The notes under the pieces were generated by a model. It saw nothing but the letters and a program-made list of their open reading frames with translations. It was not told the DNA's origin and ran no database searches. The translations under genes and the position numbers were made by a program. This document shows, piece after piece, positions 16,739 to 25,525 of a stretch of DNA of 64,000 nt. The stretch's first letter is position 1, and each line of letters starts with the position of its first letter. Origin of the DNA: Novipirellula caenicola (GTDB lineage Bacteria > Planctomycetota > Planctomycetia > Pirellulales > Pirellulaceae); NCBI RefSeq assembly GCF_039545035.1, contig NZ_BAABRO010000027.1, positions 1 to 64,000 of the forward strand, in the 5' to 3' direction.

Positions 16739-17506
16739 TCATTCCTTCGCTAGGTTTTGGGTTTGTTGGCGAAACTGGGATGGCGTCACGCCGGTCGCCG
16801 CGCGGAACGCTCGGGTAAAGGCACTCTGGTCATAGAACCCACTTGAAAAGGAGATGTCGGCAATCGTCTTGTCGGTGTCCAACAGCAACCGTGATGCTGT
16901 CGCGACGCGTGTTTGACGTATGAATTGACTGGGGGTTAGACCGAACAGTCGCTTGGTCAGCCGAGCCAAACGTTGCAGCGACATGTTAGCACGCTCCGCT
17001 AACATCGAGGGGGTGCTGATTTCGATCGGGTTTTGTTCAAAGAACTCGAGCGCCTGAGCAAACTCATTGGGAATGATATCCGTTTCGACCGGCACGCGAA
17101 CGTCGCGTGAAAAGCCAACCAAACCAATGATGTGGTCGTCGGAATCAATGATCGGCAGTTTCGTGGTCAGACACCAAACCGGTTTGTGAGGACGATGCCA
17201 CTGCATTTCAAGATGACCCACCAACGCGCGTCCGGTCCGTAAGACCTTGGCGTCTTGTTCGGCGGGTACTTGTCCGAAGTCACCGGGACAAATTTCAGAG
17301 GGACGTTTGCCAATCGCATCGGCAGCCCGCTTCAAACCGTGCCGCTTCGCCAACGATTCATTGACGCACACGTATTGTCCATGTTCATTCTTAATGAAAA
17401 ACGCAACGTCGTCCGCCTGATCGAAAAGCTGAGCTAACAACCCGATATCGATGCTAGTCAGCTGTCTCGCCGCGAATTCCGTGGTGGGGGTTAACCAAGT
17501 GTTCAT
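16739..17506 (-). CDS. PAS domain-AraC family transcriptional regulator
   Basis: 255 residues. The N-terminal half is a PAS sensor: FDQADDVAFFIKNEHGQYVCVNESLAKRHG is the usual opening, and LGHLE/MQWHRPHKPVWCLTTKLPIID plus GLVGFSRDV the later strands. The C-terminal 100 residues are a double helix-turn-helix AraC domain, with SMLAERANMSLQRLARLTKRLFG and ADISFSSGFYDQSAFTRAFRAATGVTPSQFR. PAS-AraC proteins respond to an internal ligand or redox cue. Transcribed alone; the sulfatase at 18399 and the small gene at 17925 are possible but unproven targets. Confidence 0.9.
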   Translation of the reverse strand: MNTWLTPTTEFAARQLTSIDIGLLAQLFDQADDVAFFIKNEHGQYVCVNESLAKRHGLKRAADAIGKRPSEICPGDFGQVPAEQDAKVLRTGRALVGHLEMQWHRPHKPVWCLTTKLPIIDSDDHIIGLVGFSRDVRVPVETDIIPNEFAQALEFFEQNPIEISTPSMLAERANMSLQRLARLTKRLFGLTPSQFIRQTRVATASRLLLDTDKTIADISFSSGFYDQSAFTRAFRAATGVTPSQFRQQTQNLAKE

Positions 17507-17924
17507 GGTCGTCGGTCCTTACCCATGGCGTCCGAGAAGAGAGAGACAGCAAATTCGTGGCGATGCAGATTCGGTATCGAATGACCGTGACCAATCCTGC
17601 GAGCAATCGCATGCGAATGTTCACGAGGGGCAAGGTTCGCAAGGCAGACGCGGCTTAACACGCTTCGGGCAACCGATAACAGCCCCACCGATCGAGTCCA
17701 GCATCGGGGATATCTCGTTCTGAAAAACATGTTTTATGGCGGCTAAGTCAAGGTGAAGATTTACGTGAATCATAGCATTGCAATCGATCGCAAGGCCAAT
17801 GATTGGAGTGAATTAAAACCGAGGGAGCCCGTTGTCGGCATCGCGGCGTCTCCGGTACAGGCCGCACGGCAGCATCCCCCCATGACCAAGGTGTCGCAAA
17901 TCAATATCGGCGTGTCGCAAATGA
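17507..17924. other. Gene-free stretch upstream of the AraC-type regulator
   Basis: About 420 bases in which I see no gene, repeat or recognisable RNA. The right half is AT-richer (around 17740-17800) and could hold promoter elements for the leftward regulator. Confidence 0.4.
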
Positions 17925-18332
17925 TTAGTCTTGTTCCGCCGAAGCCTGCTGGATCTGGGTGGGGACGTTCCCCCATTCCACACCGAGCGTTTTAGGGATC
18001 AATGGGCAAATGGAGTCATTTACCGCCTGTCCTAATGGAATCCTGTTTCCGTCGGATGATGGATTGTAATTGGTTTTCCATAATTGTGCGCATATTTGTC
18101 GAGTCGCAATCGTTTCATCCAATGACCAGGGCTCGTCCGTCACTAGGATCAATTCGTCTCCGTCCAAACGCTTGTTCCCACAGCGACAGTGTATGGATGG
18201 ATCCTGCCCCTTTTGCATTTGCAGCGGTTTTACGATGGCCGTAGTGCCGCGTTGGGGTAACTCGCGTTGCAAGATGATGCGACCGATGACTTTTGCTTCG
18301 CCGGTTGTTATGGTGACGGTTTTCGCCGGCAT
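17925..18332 (-). CDS. Possible small hypothetical protein
   Basis: The ATG at 18332 gives 135 residues (a TTG precedes it). The composition is balanced and acidic residues are evenly placed, unlike most antisense shadow frames in this window. A candidate metal-binding segment HCRCGNKRLDGDELILVTDEP lies near residues 48-68. It is oriented away from the sulfatase at 18399, with about 65 bases between the starts, so a shared promoter region is possible. I recognise no family; it may be a real taxon-restricted gene or a decayed one. Confidence 0.5.
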   Translation of the reverse strand: MPAKTVTITTGEAKVIGRIILQRELPQRGTTAIVKPLQMQKGQDPSIHCRCGNKRLDGDELILVTDEPWSLDETIATRQICAQLWKTNYNPSSDGNRIPLGQAVNDSICPLIPKTLGVEWGNVPTQIQQASAEQD

Positions 18333-18398
18333 CAAATGCGGTGCCGACGCGAAACCTGCTTTTGCTTCGCCCTCTCCCCCGAAGATCGATTTAAACTT

Positions 18399-19952
18399 AT
18401 GAAGCTGACATTGAACTTAGCGGCGCTGGTTTTGGTGGCGTCCCTCTGCGGCGGTTACTTAAACACGTCCTTCGCCGCCGAACAGCCGAACGTGGTCGTG
18501 ATCCTGGCCGACGATTTGGGGTACGGTGACGTGGGATGCTACAACCCCGAATCGAAGATCCCTACGCCGAACCTGGATCGTTTCGCGAGCGAGGGGATGC
18601 GATTCACCGATGCACATAGTCCATGTACCGTATGCACGCCGACACGTTACAGTTTGATGACGGGGCAAATGGCATTTCGGATTCCCAACGGAGGCCGTGT
18701 GTTTTCGGGGGCCGGCGGACCATCGTTGATTGATCCAGAGCGGTTGACGTTGCCATCGATGCTGCGTCAACAAGGGTACACCACTGCATGCTTTGGCAAG
18801 TGGCACATTGGATTGACGTTTTATGATCAGCAGGGGGAACCGATCCATCACGGAAATCTCGAAGCGGTCAAGCGAATTGATTATTCGCGTCCCATCGATG
18901 GCGGGCCCGTGGATTGTGGATTCGATCATTTCTTTGGCACCGCATGCTGTCCGACGACCGATTGGTTGTACGCGTTTATCGATGGCAAACGGATTCCCAA
19001 TCCGCCCGTCAAACAGCTCGATCAGTCGACGCTTCCCAAACATCCCTATTCGCACGATAACCGACGCGGGATGGTTGCACCGGACTTTGATCTCGAAGAA
19101 GTCGACATGGTGTTTCTGAAAAAGAGTCAAGATTTTCTTGTCCGCCACGTGGCGGAAACACCCGACAAACCATTCTTCTTGCTGCACAGCACGCAAGCGG
19201 TTCACTTGCCGTCGTTTCCCGGCGACGCATTCAAAGGGAAAACCAATTCAGGGCCGCATGGCGATTTCATTTTCGAATTGGACTATGTCGTCGGCGAGTT
19301 GATGAAGACGCTCAAGCGTCTGAATGTTGACGACAATACGTTGGTCATTTTCACGAGCGACAATGGTCCCGAGGTCCCGACGATCTATCACATGCGGCAT
19401 GATCACGGTCACGATGGGGCACGTCCGTGGCGAGGTGTGAAGCGTGACAATTGGGAAGGCGGCCACCGGGTGCCGTTTCTCGTCCGCTGGCCTGGCAAAG
19501 TACCCGCAGGGACCACTTCGTCCGAGCTCACTTCGCTGACCGATGTGATGGCAACGATCGCCGAGATCGTCGAAGCACCGCTTCCCGACGATGCGGCCGA
19601 AGACAGTTTTAGTATGCTACCCGTGATGTTGGGCGAGGCTCCCGAGCAGCCGATTCGTCCGTATCTATTACAGCAGGGGTTTGGTGGCGCGAAATACTTG
19701 GCGATCCGGCGAGGACGATGGAAGTACTTGGCGCACAAAGGATCCGGTGGCAACCGCTATGAAACGCACCCCCAGCTCAAAGAGTATCTGCTGCCCGACA
19801 CCGCGCCGGAGGCTCCGGGGCAACTTTATGACCTGGAAACCGATCCCGGCGAAACGCAGAATTTGGCGGTGTCGCATCCCGAGATCGTCGAAGAGCTGAC
19901 TTTGTTATTGGAACAATCGATCGCCAGCGGCCGCAGTGCGCCAAGTCGATAA
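18399..19952 (+). CDS. Secreted type I sulfatase
   Basis: The ATG at 18399 starts a clear signal peptide (about 23 residues, ending SFAA) and gives 517 residues. The formylglycine motif is CTPTR within SPCTVCTPTRYSLMTG; its Cys is converted by formylglycine-generating enzyme. Metal ligands appear at ILADDLGYGDVGCYN near the N-terminus and FTSDNGPE in the middle; FGKWHIG carries the catalytic Lys/His. The C-terminal subdomain ends with QLYDLETDPGETQNLA, usual for arylsulfatase-like members. It is likely periplasmic and removes sulfate from a polysaccharide or similar ester. The exact S1 subfamily cannot be told from the sequence alone. Confidence 0.95.
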   Translation: MKLTLNLAALVLVASLCGGYLNTSFAAEQPNVVVILADDLGYGDVGCYNPESKIPTPNLDRFASEGMRFTDAHSPCTVCTPTRYSLMTGQMAFRIPNGGRVFSGAGGPSLIDPERLTLPSMLRQQGYTTACFGKWHIGLTFYDQQGEPIHHGNLEAVKRIDYSRPIDGGPVDCGFDHFFGTACCPTTDWLYAFIDGKRIPNPPVKQLDQSTLPKHPYSHDNRRGMVAPDFDLEEVDMVFLKKSQDFLVRHVAETPDKPFFLLHSTQAVHLPSFPGDAFKGKTNSGPHGDFIFELDYVVGELMKTLKRLNVDDNTLVIFTSDNGPEVPTIYHMRHDHGHDGARPWRGVKRDNWEGGHRVPFLVRWPGKVPAGTTSSELTSLTDVMATIAEIVEAPLPDDAAEDSFSMLPVMLGEAPEQPIRPYLLQQGFGGAKYLAIRRGRWKYLAHKGSGGNRYETHPQLKEYLLPDTAPEAPGQLYDLETDPGETQNLAVSHPEIVEELTLLLEQSIASGRSAPSR

Positions 19953-20015
19953 CTGCAGCAAATCGATAACTGCGGCTTGTCGATAACAATGGGGCACCGC
20001 AGGTAACCGCAAAAT

Positions 20016-20045
20016 AAGCCGAAAGAATAAACTCCCTTTCGGCTT
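20016..20045. terminator. Hairpin terminator between convergent sulfatase and ABC operon
   Basis: A perfect 10-bp stem: AAGCCGAAAG (20016-20025) and CTTTCGGCTT (20036-20045), loop AATAAACTCC. On the minus strand it is followed by ATTTTGC, so it best serves the leftward ABC operon, but it can stop both directions. Confidence 0.75.
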
Positions 20046-20096
20046 CAACGCCCCTACCCAAGGTTTTAGCCGTCCCGCGTTAGCCCGCTTCGTTTG

Positions 20097-21701
20097 TCAT
20101 TGTTCAGAGTCGGCGATCACCCGGGCGGGGACGGCGACGCGGCGATACGAGAACTCGCGGACCAGTAGAAATAGATTCACAACGAACACGGCGATCCCAC
20201 TTAAAAAGACGATCAGTGCGACCGCTTCGTTGAAAGAGCTGCGACTAAACGATCGCTCGATGGTCCATATCCAATTTGTAAACTCTTGAATCCCGTATTG
20301 TTGTGAGGGGCCGCCGGTGGTTAACGCCATAAAAACCGAGGGCGCCAGCACGCCCAGCGTCAGCAGGGTGGCAGTGACACAGCAGGGAAGTGCGAATGTG
20401 TTTCCGAATCGCCACGCGATGGGCAGCACCACCAACCGACTGCCACCAAGAAACATCATCAAATAACCCATCATCAATAATGCAAAGACGATCGGTTCCA
20501 ATGCATCGTTAAAACCGAACAGAATGGCTACCGATCCCAGCGAGATCATGCCCACGCAACCGGTGGCGGTGGCAAACATGAATCCTGTGCCTGGTCCGGG
20601 GCTAAACCACAGCATCATCATCCGCCCAAAGGTTGTTTGCGGCAGCGTTCGCAACACACGCGGGCTTAGTTCCGAGGATTCCCCGAGCATCAACGTGCCC
20701 ATCAAAAGCCAATAGCCCCCCAAGATCATGATTCCAAACTCGAGGACTTCTTCTTCAGAGTACCACAGTGCGAGCGTCGCGATGCTTGCAATCCAAATCA
20801 ATTGTTGGGCGAACATGATCCAGCGCAACCGCGTCGACCGATTTTCGGTGATCGGCGCAATCCGGGCTGCGGCCGCACGAACAAACATCACCATGCATGA
20901 CACTGCTACCGCTGAGAACAGCGATGTGAACACCACCCCCTCGCTGTTCCAAAAAATTTGTTGCTGCATGATGACTTCCAGTACAAATGCACCGCACAAA
21001 AATTCGGAGAACACGATCACGCCGAGTAAAACAAGCAGCGTAAAGATTTGACCGGCGCGATTTTGGACCACGGTGGCTAACAGCAACCCAAAGGTGGTCA
21101 ACAAGATTGAGACCCCGAACACCAACACGACCGTGGTGGCAATCATTACCATGTCGATGCCACGCAGCAGGTAGCAGAAGGCAAAGCAAGGGACTAACGC
21201 GGCGAAATACACCATCATCTGCAGGACCGCACTTCCCAGTTTGCCGGTCACAATTCGCATCGACGTCAGCTTCGTGATCGCCAATAGTTCGTAGGTGCCT
21301 TCGTCAAGTTCAGCGGCCAACGATCGGTGGGCGGCAAGCGGCACCATCGCGATCATCGGAATGGCAAGCAACAAGTAATAGCCGGACATCAAATCTGCGC
21401 CGGACGGAACGAAATAGATATCCGGTGCAAGCGTAACCACACCAATGATCATCCAGAACCACGACGCGATCAGCAGCAGAAAGAAGGTCACGGCAAATTG
21501 CCGGCTCTTCAGCGATTGACGCGCCTCTTTGATCAAGATCGGGTTCAAGTGACGCGAAACCCTTTCGCTTTGTTGGTCGATCCATCCCCACCACCCCGGG
21601 CGGTCGGTGTCGCGAAGCAGTGGATGTTCGTCGTCCAGTTCTGCCATGATGGGATCGCAGTCGGGTTCAAGTGCGATTGTTGCCGATACGGTATCACTCA
21701 T
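20097..21701 (-). CDS. ABC-2 type transporter permease
   Basis: 534 residues from the ATG at 21701, which overlaps the ATPase stop as ATGA. About twelve hydrophobic segments follow a cytoplasmic N-terminus. The first part, NPILIKEARQSLKSRQFAVTFFLLL, is the familiar opening of ABC-2 permeases that fuse to gliding/export systems (ABC2_membrane_2 style), and DEGTYELLAITKLTSMRIVTGKLGSA is the conserved coupling helix region that touches the ATPase. It is the last gene of the four-gene operon. The substrate is unknown; membrane-remodelling or export of an envelope component is likely. Confidence 0.9.
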   Translation of the reverse strand: MSDTVSATIALEPDCDPIMAELDDEHPLLRDTDRPGWWGWIDQQSERVSRHLNPILIKEARQSLKSRQFAVTFFLLLIASWFWMIIGVVTLAPDIYFVPSGADLMSGYYLLLAIPMIAMVPLAAHRSLAAELDEGTYELLAITKLTSMRIVTGKLGSAVLQMMVYFAALVPCFAFCYLLRGIDMVMIATTVVLVFGVSILLTTFGLLLATVVQNRAGQIFTLLVLLGVIVFSEFLCGAFVLEVIMQQQIFWNSEGVVFTSLFSAVAVSCMVMFVRAAAARIAPITENRSTRLRWIMFAQQLIWIASIATLALWYSEEEVLEFGIMILGGYWLLMGTLMLGESSELSPRVLRTLPQTTFGRMMMLWFSPGPGTGFMFATATGCVGMISLGSVAILFGFNDALEPIVFALLMMGYLMMFLGGSRLVVLPIAWRFGNTFALPCCVTATLLTLGVLAPSVFMALTTGGPSQQYGIQEFTNWIWTIERSFSRSSFNEAVALIVFLSGIAVFVVNLFLLVREFSYRRVAVPARVIADSEQ

Positions 21702-22666
21702 TGCACATGTCCCTTCGTGACTTGCAAGAAAACATCTTCCAACGAGTGGTCGCACGGCGAATACTCGAGCACGTCGACGCGAGCGTCACAGAGCAGTCGG
21801 AGGATCTCGATTTGCGGTGCGTCACCATCTTCGATCGAAAATCGAATGATCGATTCAACCCTCTTCACATCTTTGGTTTGTGCATGTTGCGAGATCAGTT
21901 CAGCCGCCTGATCGGCGTCAGCCGCGACACGCACTAAAATTTCGCGATGCGGCTGCAGCGTGCGGCGGATTTCACTGACGGTTCCGGTCGCAAGCAATCG
22001 TCCACGCTCGATGATCCCCACGCGGTCGCACATCTCGGCAAGTTCGGTCAAAATATGGCTGCTGATCAAAATCGTTTTGCCCTCTGCGGCGAGCGAGCGG
22101 ATGATTTGACGCAGCTCAATTCTCGCTCGCGGGTCCAACCCCGCTGCGGGTTCGTCAAGGACAAGCACCGGAGGGTCGTGGATCAGGGCGCGTCCCAAGC
22201 ACAGCCGTTGACGCATCCCCTTGCTCAACCCTCGCATTGGCTTGGTCGCCAGCGGACGCAGCCCCGTAAAATCGATCACCCACCGCAATCGACGAATTCG
22301 CTCGCGACCGACCAAACCGTACGAACGGGCAAAGAAATCCAGGTATTCGATACAGTTCGTGTCGCTATAGGTTCCAAATCCATCGGGCATGAACCCCAAA
22401 CGGCCACGCACACGATCGGGATCGTTGACGCTCGAGAGGCCTTCGATATACGCTTCGCCTGATGTCGGCAGTTCCAACGTCGACAAGATTCGCATGCTGG
22501 TCGTTTTTCCCGCTCCGTTAGGACCGATATAGCCAAACACGCTGCCTCTGGGGACCGCAAACGAAACATTGTCAACCGCGTGGGTGGTTCCAAACGTGCG
22601 GCACAACGAATTCAGTTCGATCATCGGTCCTGCATACGATGTTGCCTGGTAAGTGGTCGCGATCAT
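21698..22666 (-). CDS. ABC transporter ATP-binding protein
   Basis: 322 residues, start ATG at 22666 overlapping the upstream stop as ATGA; a second in-frame ATG 14 codons on would begin at the core domain. It has Walker A GPNGAGKTTS, the signature LSKGMRQRLCLGRAL, Walker B VLVLDEPAAGLDP, and the H-loop in ISSHILTEL. The C-terminal 80 residues form the small regulatory extension seen in export-type (DrrA/NatA-like) ATPases. It powers the permease encoded next. Confidence 0.95.
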   Translation of the reverse strand: MIATTYQATSYAGPMIELNSLCRTFGTTHAVDNVSFAVPRGSVFGYIGPNGAGKTTSMRILSTLELPTSGEAYIEGLSSVNDPDRVRGRLGFMPDGFGTYSDTNCIEYLDFFARSYGLVGRERIRRLRWVIDFTGLRPLATKPMRGLSKGMRQRLCLGRALIHDPPVLVLDEPAAGLDPRARIELRQIIRSLAAEGKTILISSHILTELAEMCDRVGIIERGRLLATGTVSEIRRTLQPHREILVRVAADADQAAELISQHAQTKDVKRVESIIRFSIEDGDAPQIEILRLLCDARVDVLEYSPCDHSLEDVFLQVTKGHVQ

Positions 22667-24870
22667 TTCAATGCTCCCATAATGACATGAACGCTATCTT
22701 CGATCTCGACGTCATCGATTCCAAGCGAATCGGATCTCAATGCGGTCGTTGCGATGAATTGATTCGCAGGAATGCTGGCCAGCCATCCGTTGAGCGTTTG
22801 GTCGATCACTGAAATTTCCGATCCCGTGCTGCCGCGGCTGTAATACGCGCGTCGGAGTTTTGGAACAAAACTCGCCAACTGCATCGGCGAAATCCCTAGT
22901 TTTGCAGCAGCCGAACCGGTTTGCACTGGATTCATCCTAACCGTTTCTGCTGGAGCAACCGTTTGGGTGATCCATCGTTGTTGTTGATTATCACATGCAA
23001 CCACTTGATACAGCGGTTTGTCGGATTCGTTGGTCACCGACAATCCATTGTCTGTTTGAGAAAACGTGACCAGCGGAGCGGCCTTTTGAGGCTCGAGGTA
23101 CAGGTATTGAACCTGCGATCGCGAGGGTAGGAAGCGGCCGGAGAATTGTTGGTAGTCGTCGCCAACGTTGATATGGTAAGCGGTTCCCCCATTGCGATGA
23201 CCGCCGTAATATCGGTTTTCCGCAGGTTTGTTCAGGACGGGGAACACGGCCGCATCGCTGCTGAATTGCAGTCCACCGCTTCTTCCTATCGCGGAAAAGT
23301 AGGTCAACCGGTCGTTGTGGACTAAGTAGCCTGTTTGGGCATCCTGCCATGTAATCTGGCGGGCTCGCAATCGAGTCCCTAGACCATCGGCGAAGATCGC
23401 GGAAATAAACAAGCCGCTCGTTACCAGCAACGCGAGCGCTGGGGCGGAAAACAGCAGCAAGTACAATCGTTCGTTCTTGCGGAAAAAACGGTAACTCAGC
23501 GGGCCGACCAAGACAATGAAGACGGTGTTGATCAGAAAGAACAATTTCACTGGGGGACCGCCAACGGCTTCGATCAACCAGCTCCAATATAGGTCATTGC
23601 CAAAGCGGACATCGATCCCGTTTCGCGTCACCCACTGCAATTGCCGCTTGCCGTGCAGATCGGCGACGGTCTGCCACAATTGAAACGATCCCGGGAATGG
23701 ATCAACGTCGTCGATCGTGGTGACGGTGCCGCGACCCAGCGAAGTGGTTTTGATCGTCGATGCCAATGTTTTTGCAGCACGGTTCTGCGCCGCCGGATGA
23801 TTGGCTTTGACCAATTTGTCAAAAATGTCTTGGCGTTGTGACAGAGGGGTATTGCTCTGTTTCCACTGCCAATTATTGGATTGTTTGTTGACTCCCGTCC
23901 ATGACTCGAACTCGAGATCCGTGGTGTCATTGAGTTCCTGTAGTTTGAGTCTGCCCTTGACCCTCGCCGGCGTTACGATCTGGCCCGCCGCGATCGGTTT
24001 TAGATTGGGAAACGGAAGCGAGAGACCGCCTGCGTCATAGATCCACAGGTTGCCTCCGGCGGCGACCCAGTCCACGAGCGCATCGATTTGATCCGCAGGT
24101 CCGCTGCCAGCCAGCGTTTCAAGCGTGGGCCCATGAATCAGGATGACATCGAGTTGGGAATAGCCCAGCCACGATGAATGCATCGCCTCTGGAGCAATGT
24201 TACGGAATTGGACCCATGCCGGTTGGACTTGAGCGACCTGTCGCAAGGATTCAACATGCGACAGCCGGGGGATGTCTGTGTTTTCGTCAATCGGACCGTC
24301 CCCCAGCACTGTGGTCAGCGTACGGATGTCCGGAAATGCAGGAAGTCCTGCTGCAGGTGGTTGCTTGAGTGTCGGGTGAATGATGCCCACAGATGTTTTT
24401 TGATCCGCGTGGCGGACCGTCAATTGATTGACGAATGCCATTTGTCGACCGCCTTGGACCGTTCGTCCGTCGTCTCGCACTTCGACAAAAATCGCTTCCC
24501 AAGGGACGTAATAGGGGACATAAACGACGAAGCCGGCGACGGTGGACTTTTGTTTGACATGGCACTGACAATGAAACGTAAAGTCCAAGTCGCTCGTCCA
24601 ATTGCTCTGAGGCGACAAGCTGACGTCAAACGTCCGGTCCGAAGCAAAGCTTCCTAGCGGGCTGGTGAAATTCAAATAGATCGGTTGATAGCCATTGGCG
24701 GCAACCTTGGATATCTGGACCGACATCGAAAATCCTGCCTTGCGTGCATTCGCGGGCAGCGTTGCCACGGTTTGCGCATGCGGGTCGGATTGGCCATATA
24801 CGTGTCGCTCGGCGACCGACACCACCGCAATGACAACCAGCAGCATCGAAAGGCGAATGAATGGAGTCAC
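22663..24870 (-). CDS. Large membrane-anchored extracytoplasmic protein of the ABC operon
   Basis: The GTG at 24870 is the likely start: it overlaps the upstream stop as GTGA and has GAGGA six bases before it (24877-24881). It gives 735 residues. Residues 1 to about 27 form a signal peptide. A glutamine-amidotransferase-like segment (DVILIHGPTLETL and VDWVAAGGNLWIYDAGG) is followed at about residues 440-510 by two to three membrane helices (LFFLINTVFIVLVGPLSYRF and a second), then a C-terminal beta-rich domain. This layout resembles GldG-type or DUF4350-like partners of ABC-2 exporters. The role is probably the periplasmic arm of the transporter. Confidence 0.8.
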   Translation of the reverse strand: MTPFIRLSMLLVVIAVVSVAERHVYGQSDPHAQTVATLPANARKAGFSMSVQISKVAANGYQPIYLNFTSPLGSFASDRTFDVSLSPQSNWTSDLDFTFHCQCHVKQKSTVAGFVVYVPYYVPWEAIFVEVRDDGRTVQGGRQMAFVNQLTVRHADQKTSVGIIHPTLKQPPAAGLPAFPDIRTLTTVLGDGPIDENTDIPRLSHVESLRQVAQVQPAWVQFRNIAPEAMHSSWLGYSQLDVILIHGPTLETLAGSGPADQIDALVDWVAAGGNLWIYDAGGLSLPFPNLKPIAAGQIVTPARVKGRLKLQELNDTTDLEFESWTGVNKQSNNWQWKQSNTPLSQRQDIFDKLVKANHPAAQNRAAKTLASTIKTTSLGRGTVTTIDDVDPFPGSFQLWQTVADLHGKRQLQWVTRNGIDVRFGNDLYWSWLIEAVGGPPVKLFFLINTVFIVLVGPLSYRFFRKNERLYLLLFSAPALALLVTSGLFISAIFADGLGTRLRARQITWQDAQTGYLVHNDRLTYFSAIGRSGGLQFSSDAAVFPVLNKPAENRYYGGHRNGGTAYHINVGDDYQQFSGRFLPSRSQVQYLYLEPQKAAPLVTFSQTDNGLSVTNESDKPLYQVVACDNQQQRWITQTVAPAETVRMNPVQTGSAAAKLGISPMQLASFVPKLRRAYYSRGSTGSEISVIDQTLNGWLASIPANQFIATTALRSDSLGIDDVEIEDSVHVIMGALK

Positions 24871-25283
24871 GCGTTGTCCTCGCGAGGGATTGACGGTGCT
24901 GTGGAAAGCGAAGCCGGGGCGCCGCTGTGCGGGGTCGGCCGATTGTGCTGGAACGGTTCGAGGATCGCGCCACTGAATCGGGCCAAGAAAAATGCGATGC
25001 AGAACATGGCGGCATAAGCGAAAAAACATCCCATCGCCGTGATCAAAATCACGCTAAGGCATTTTGCCCAAAATAGATTGTCCATCGCGCCGGCGCGAAA
25101 CGCCCACATCACCGCAGCGCAAATTGCGGTCAGTTTTAATAGGAATTTCAGCGAGAGCTGGGGAAACAACCGCTCTCGTAGCGGCTGCTCTTTGACCTCG
25201 AGCTCCAGTGATTCTTGGCTCAATCCGTTTGCGGCCGACGAGTCGTTTTGCGACATTCCTTCCGATGGCGGGACTGGGGACAT
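24867..25283 (-). CDS. Small membrane protein opening the ABC operon
   Basis: 138 residues with a polar N-terminus and two hydrophobic helices (about residues 47-66 and 74-101), then a Pro/Ser-rich tail. No family is recognised. It is the first gene of an operon in which every junction overlaps by four bases (GTGA, ATGA, ATGA), so it is almost certainly part of the same complex as the ABC ATPase and permease. A later in-frame ATG (residue 10) is a possible alternative start. Confidence 0.75.
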   Translation of the reverse strand: MSPVPPSEGMSQNDSSAANGLSQESLELEVKEQPLRERLFPQLSLKFLLKLTAICAAVMWAFRAGAMDNLFWAKCLSVILITAMGCFFAYAAMFCIAFFLARFSGAILEPFQHNRPTPHSGAPASLSTAPSIPREDNA

Positions 25284-25525
25284 GGTGATCGGTACCGAGA
25301 CGGGCGAAGCGGACGTGGTTCAGCAATGAAGCCACACAGTCAGACGTAAGCCACCAGTGTAACGTTTGCGAGCCCCCGGTGGACGATTTGGGGGGGACGA
25401 AGATCTTTGGTGATTTTGATCCTCGTCGGTTTCGACGTTCCGCTCCGAATCGACTAATCTATTCAGCGGGCTTCCCCGTTCGTCGCTTGCCCTGTTTTCT
25501 CACTCCCCCGCCGCATTTGATTGCC

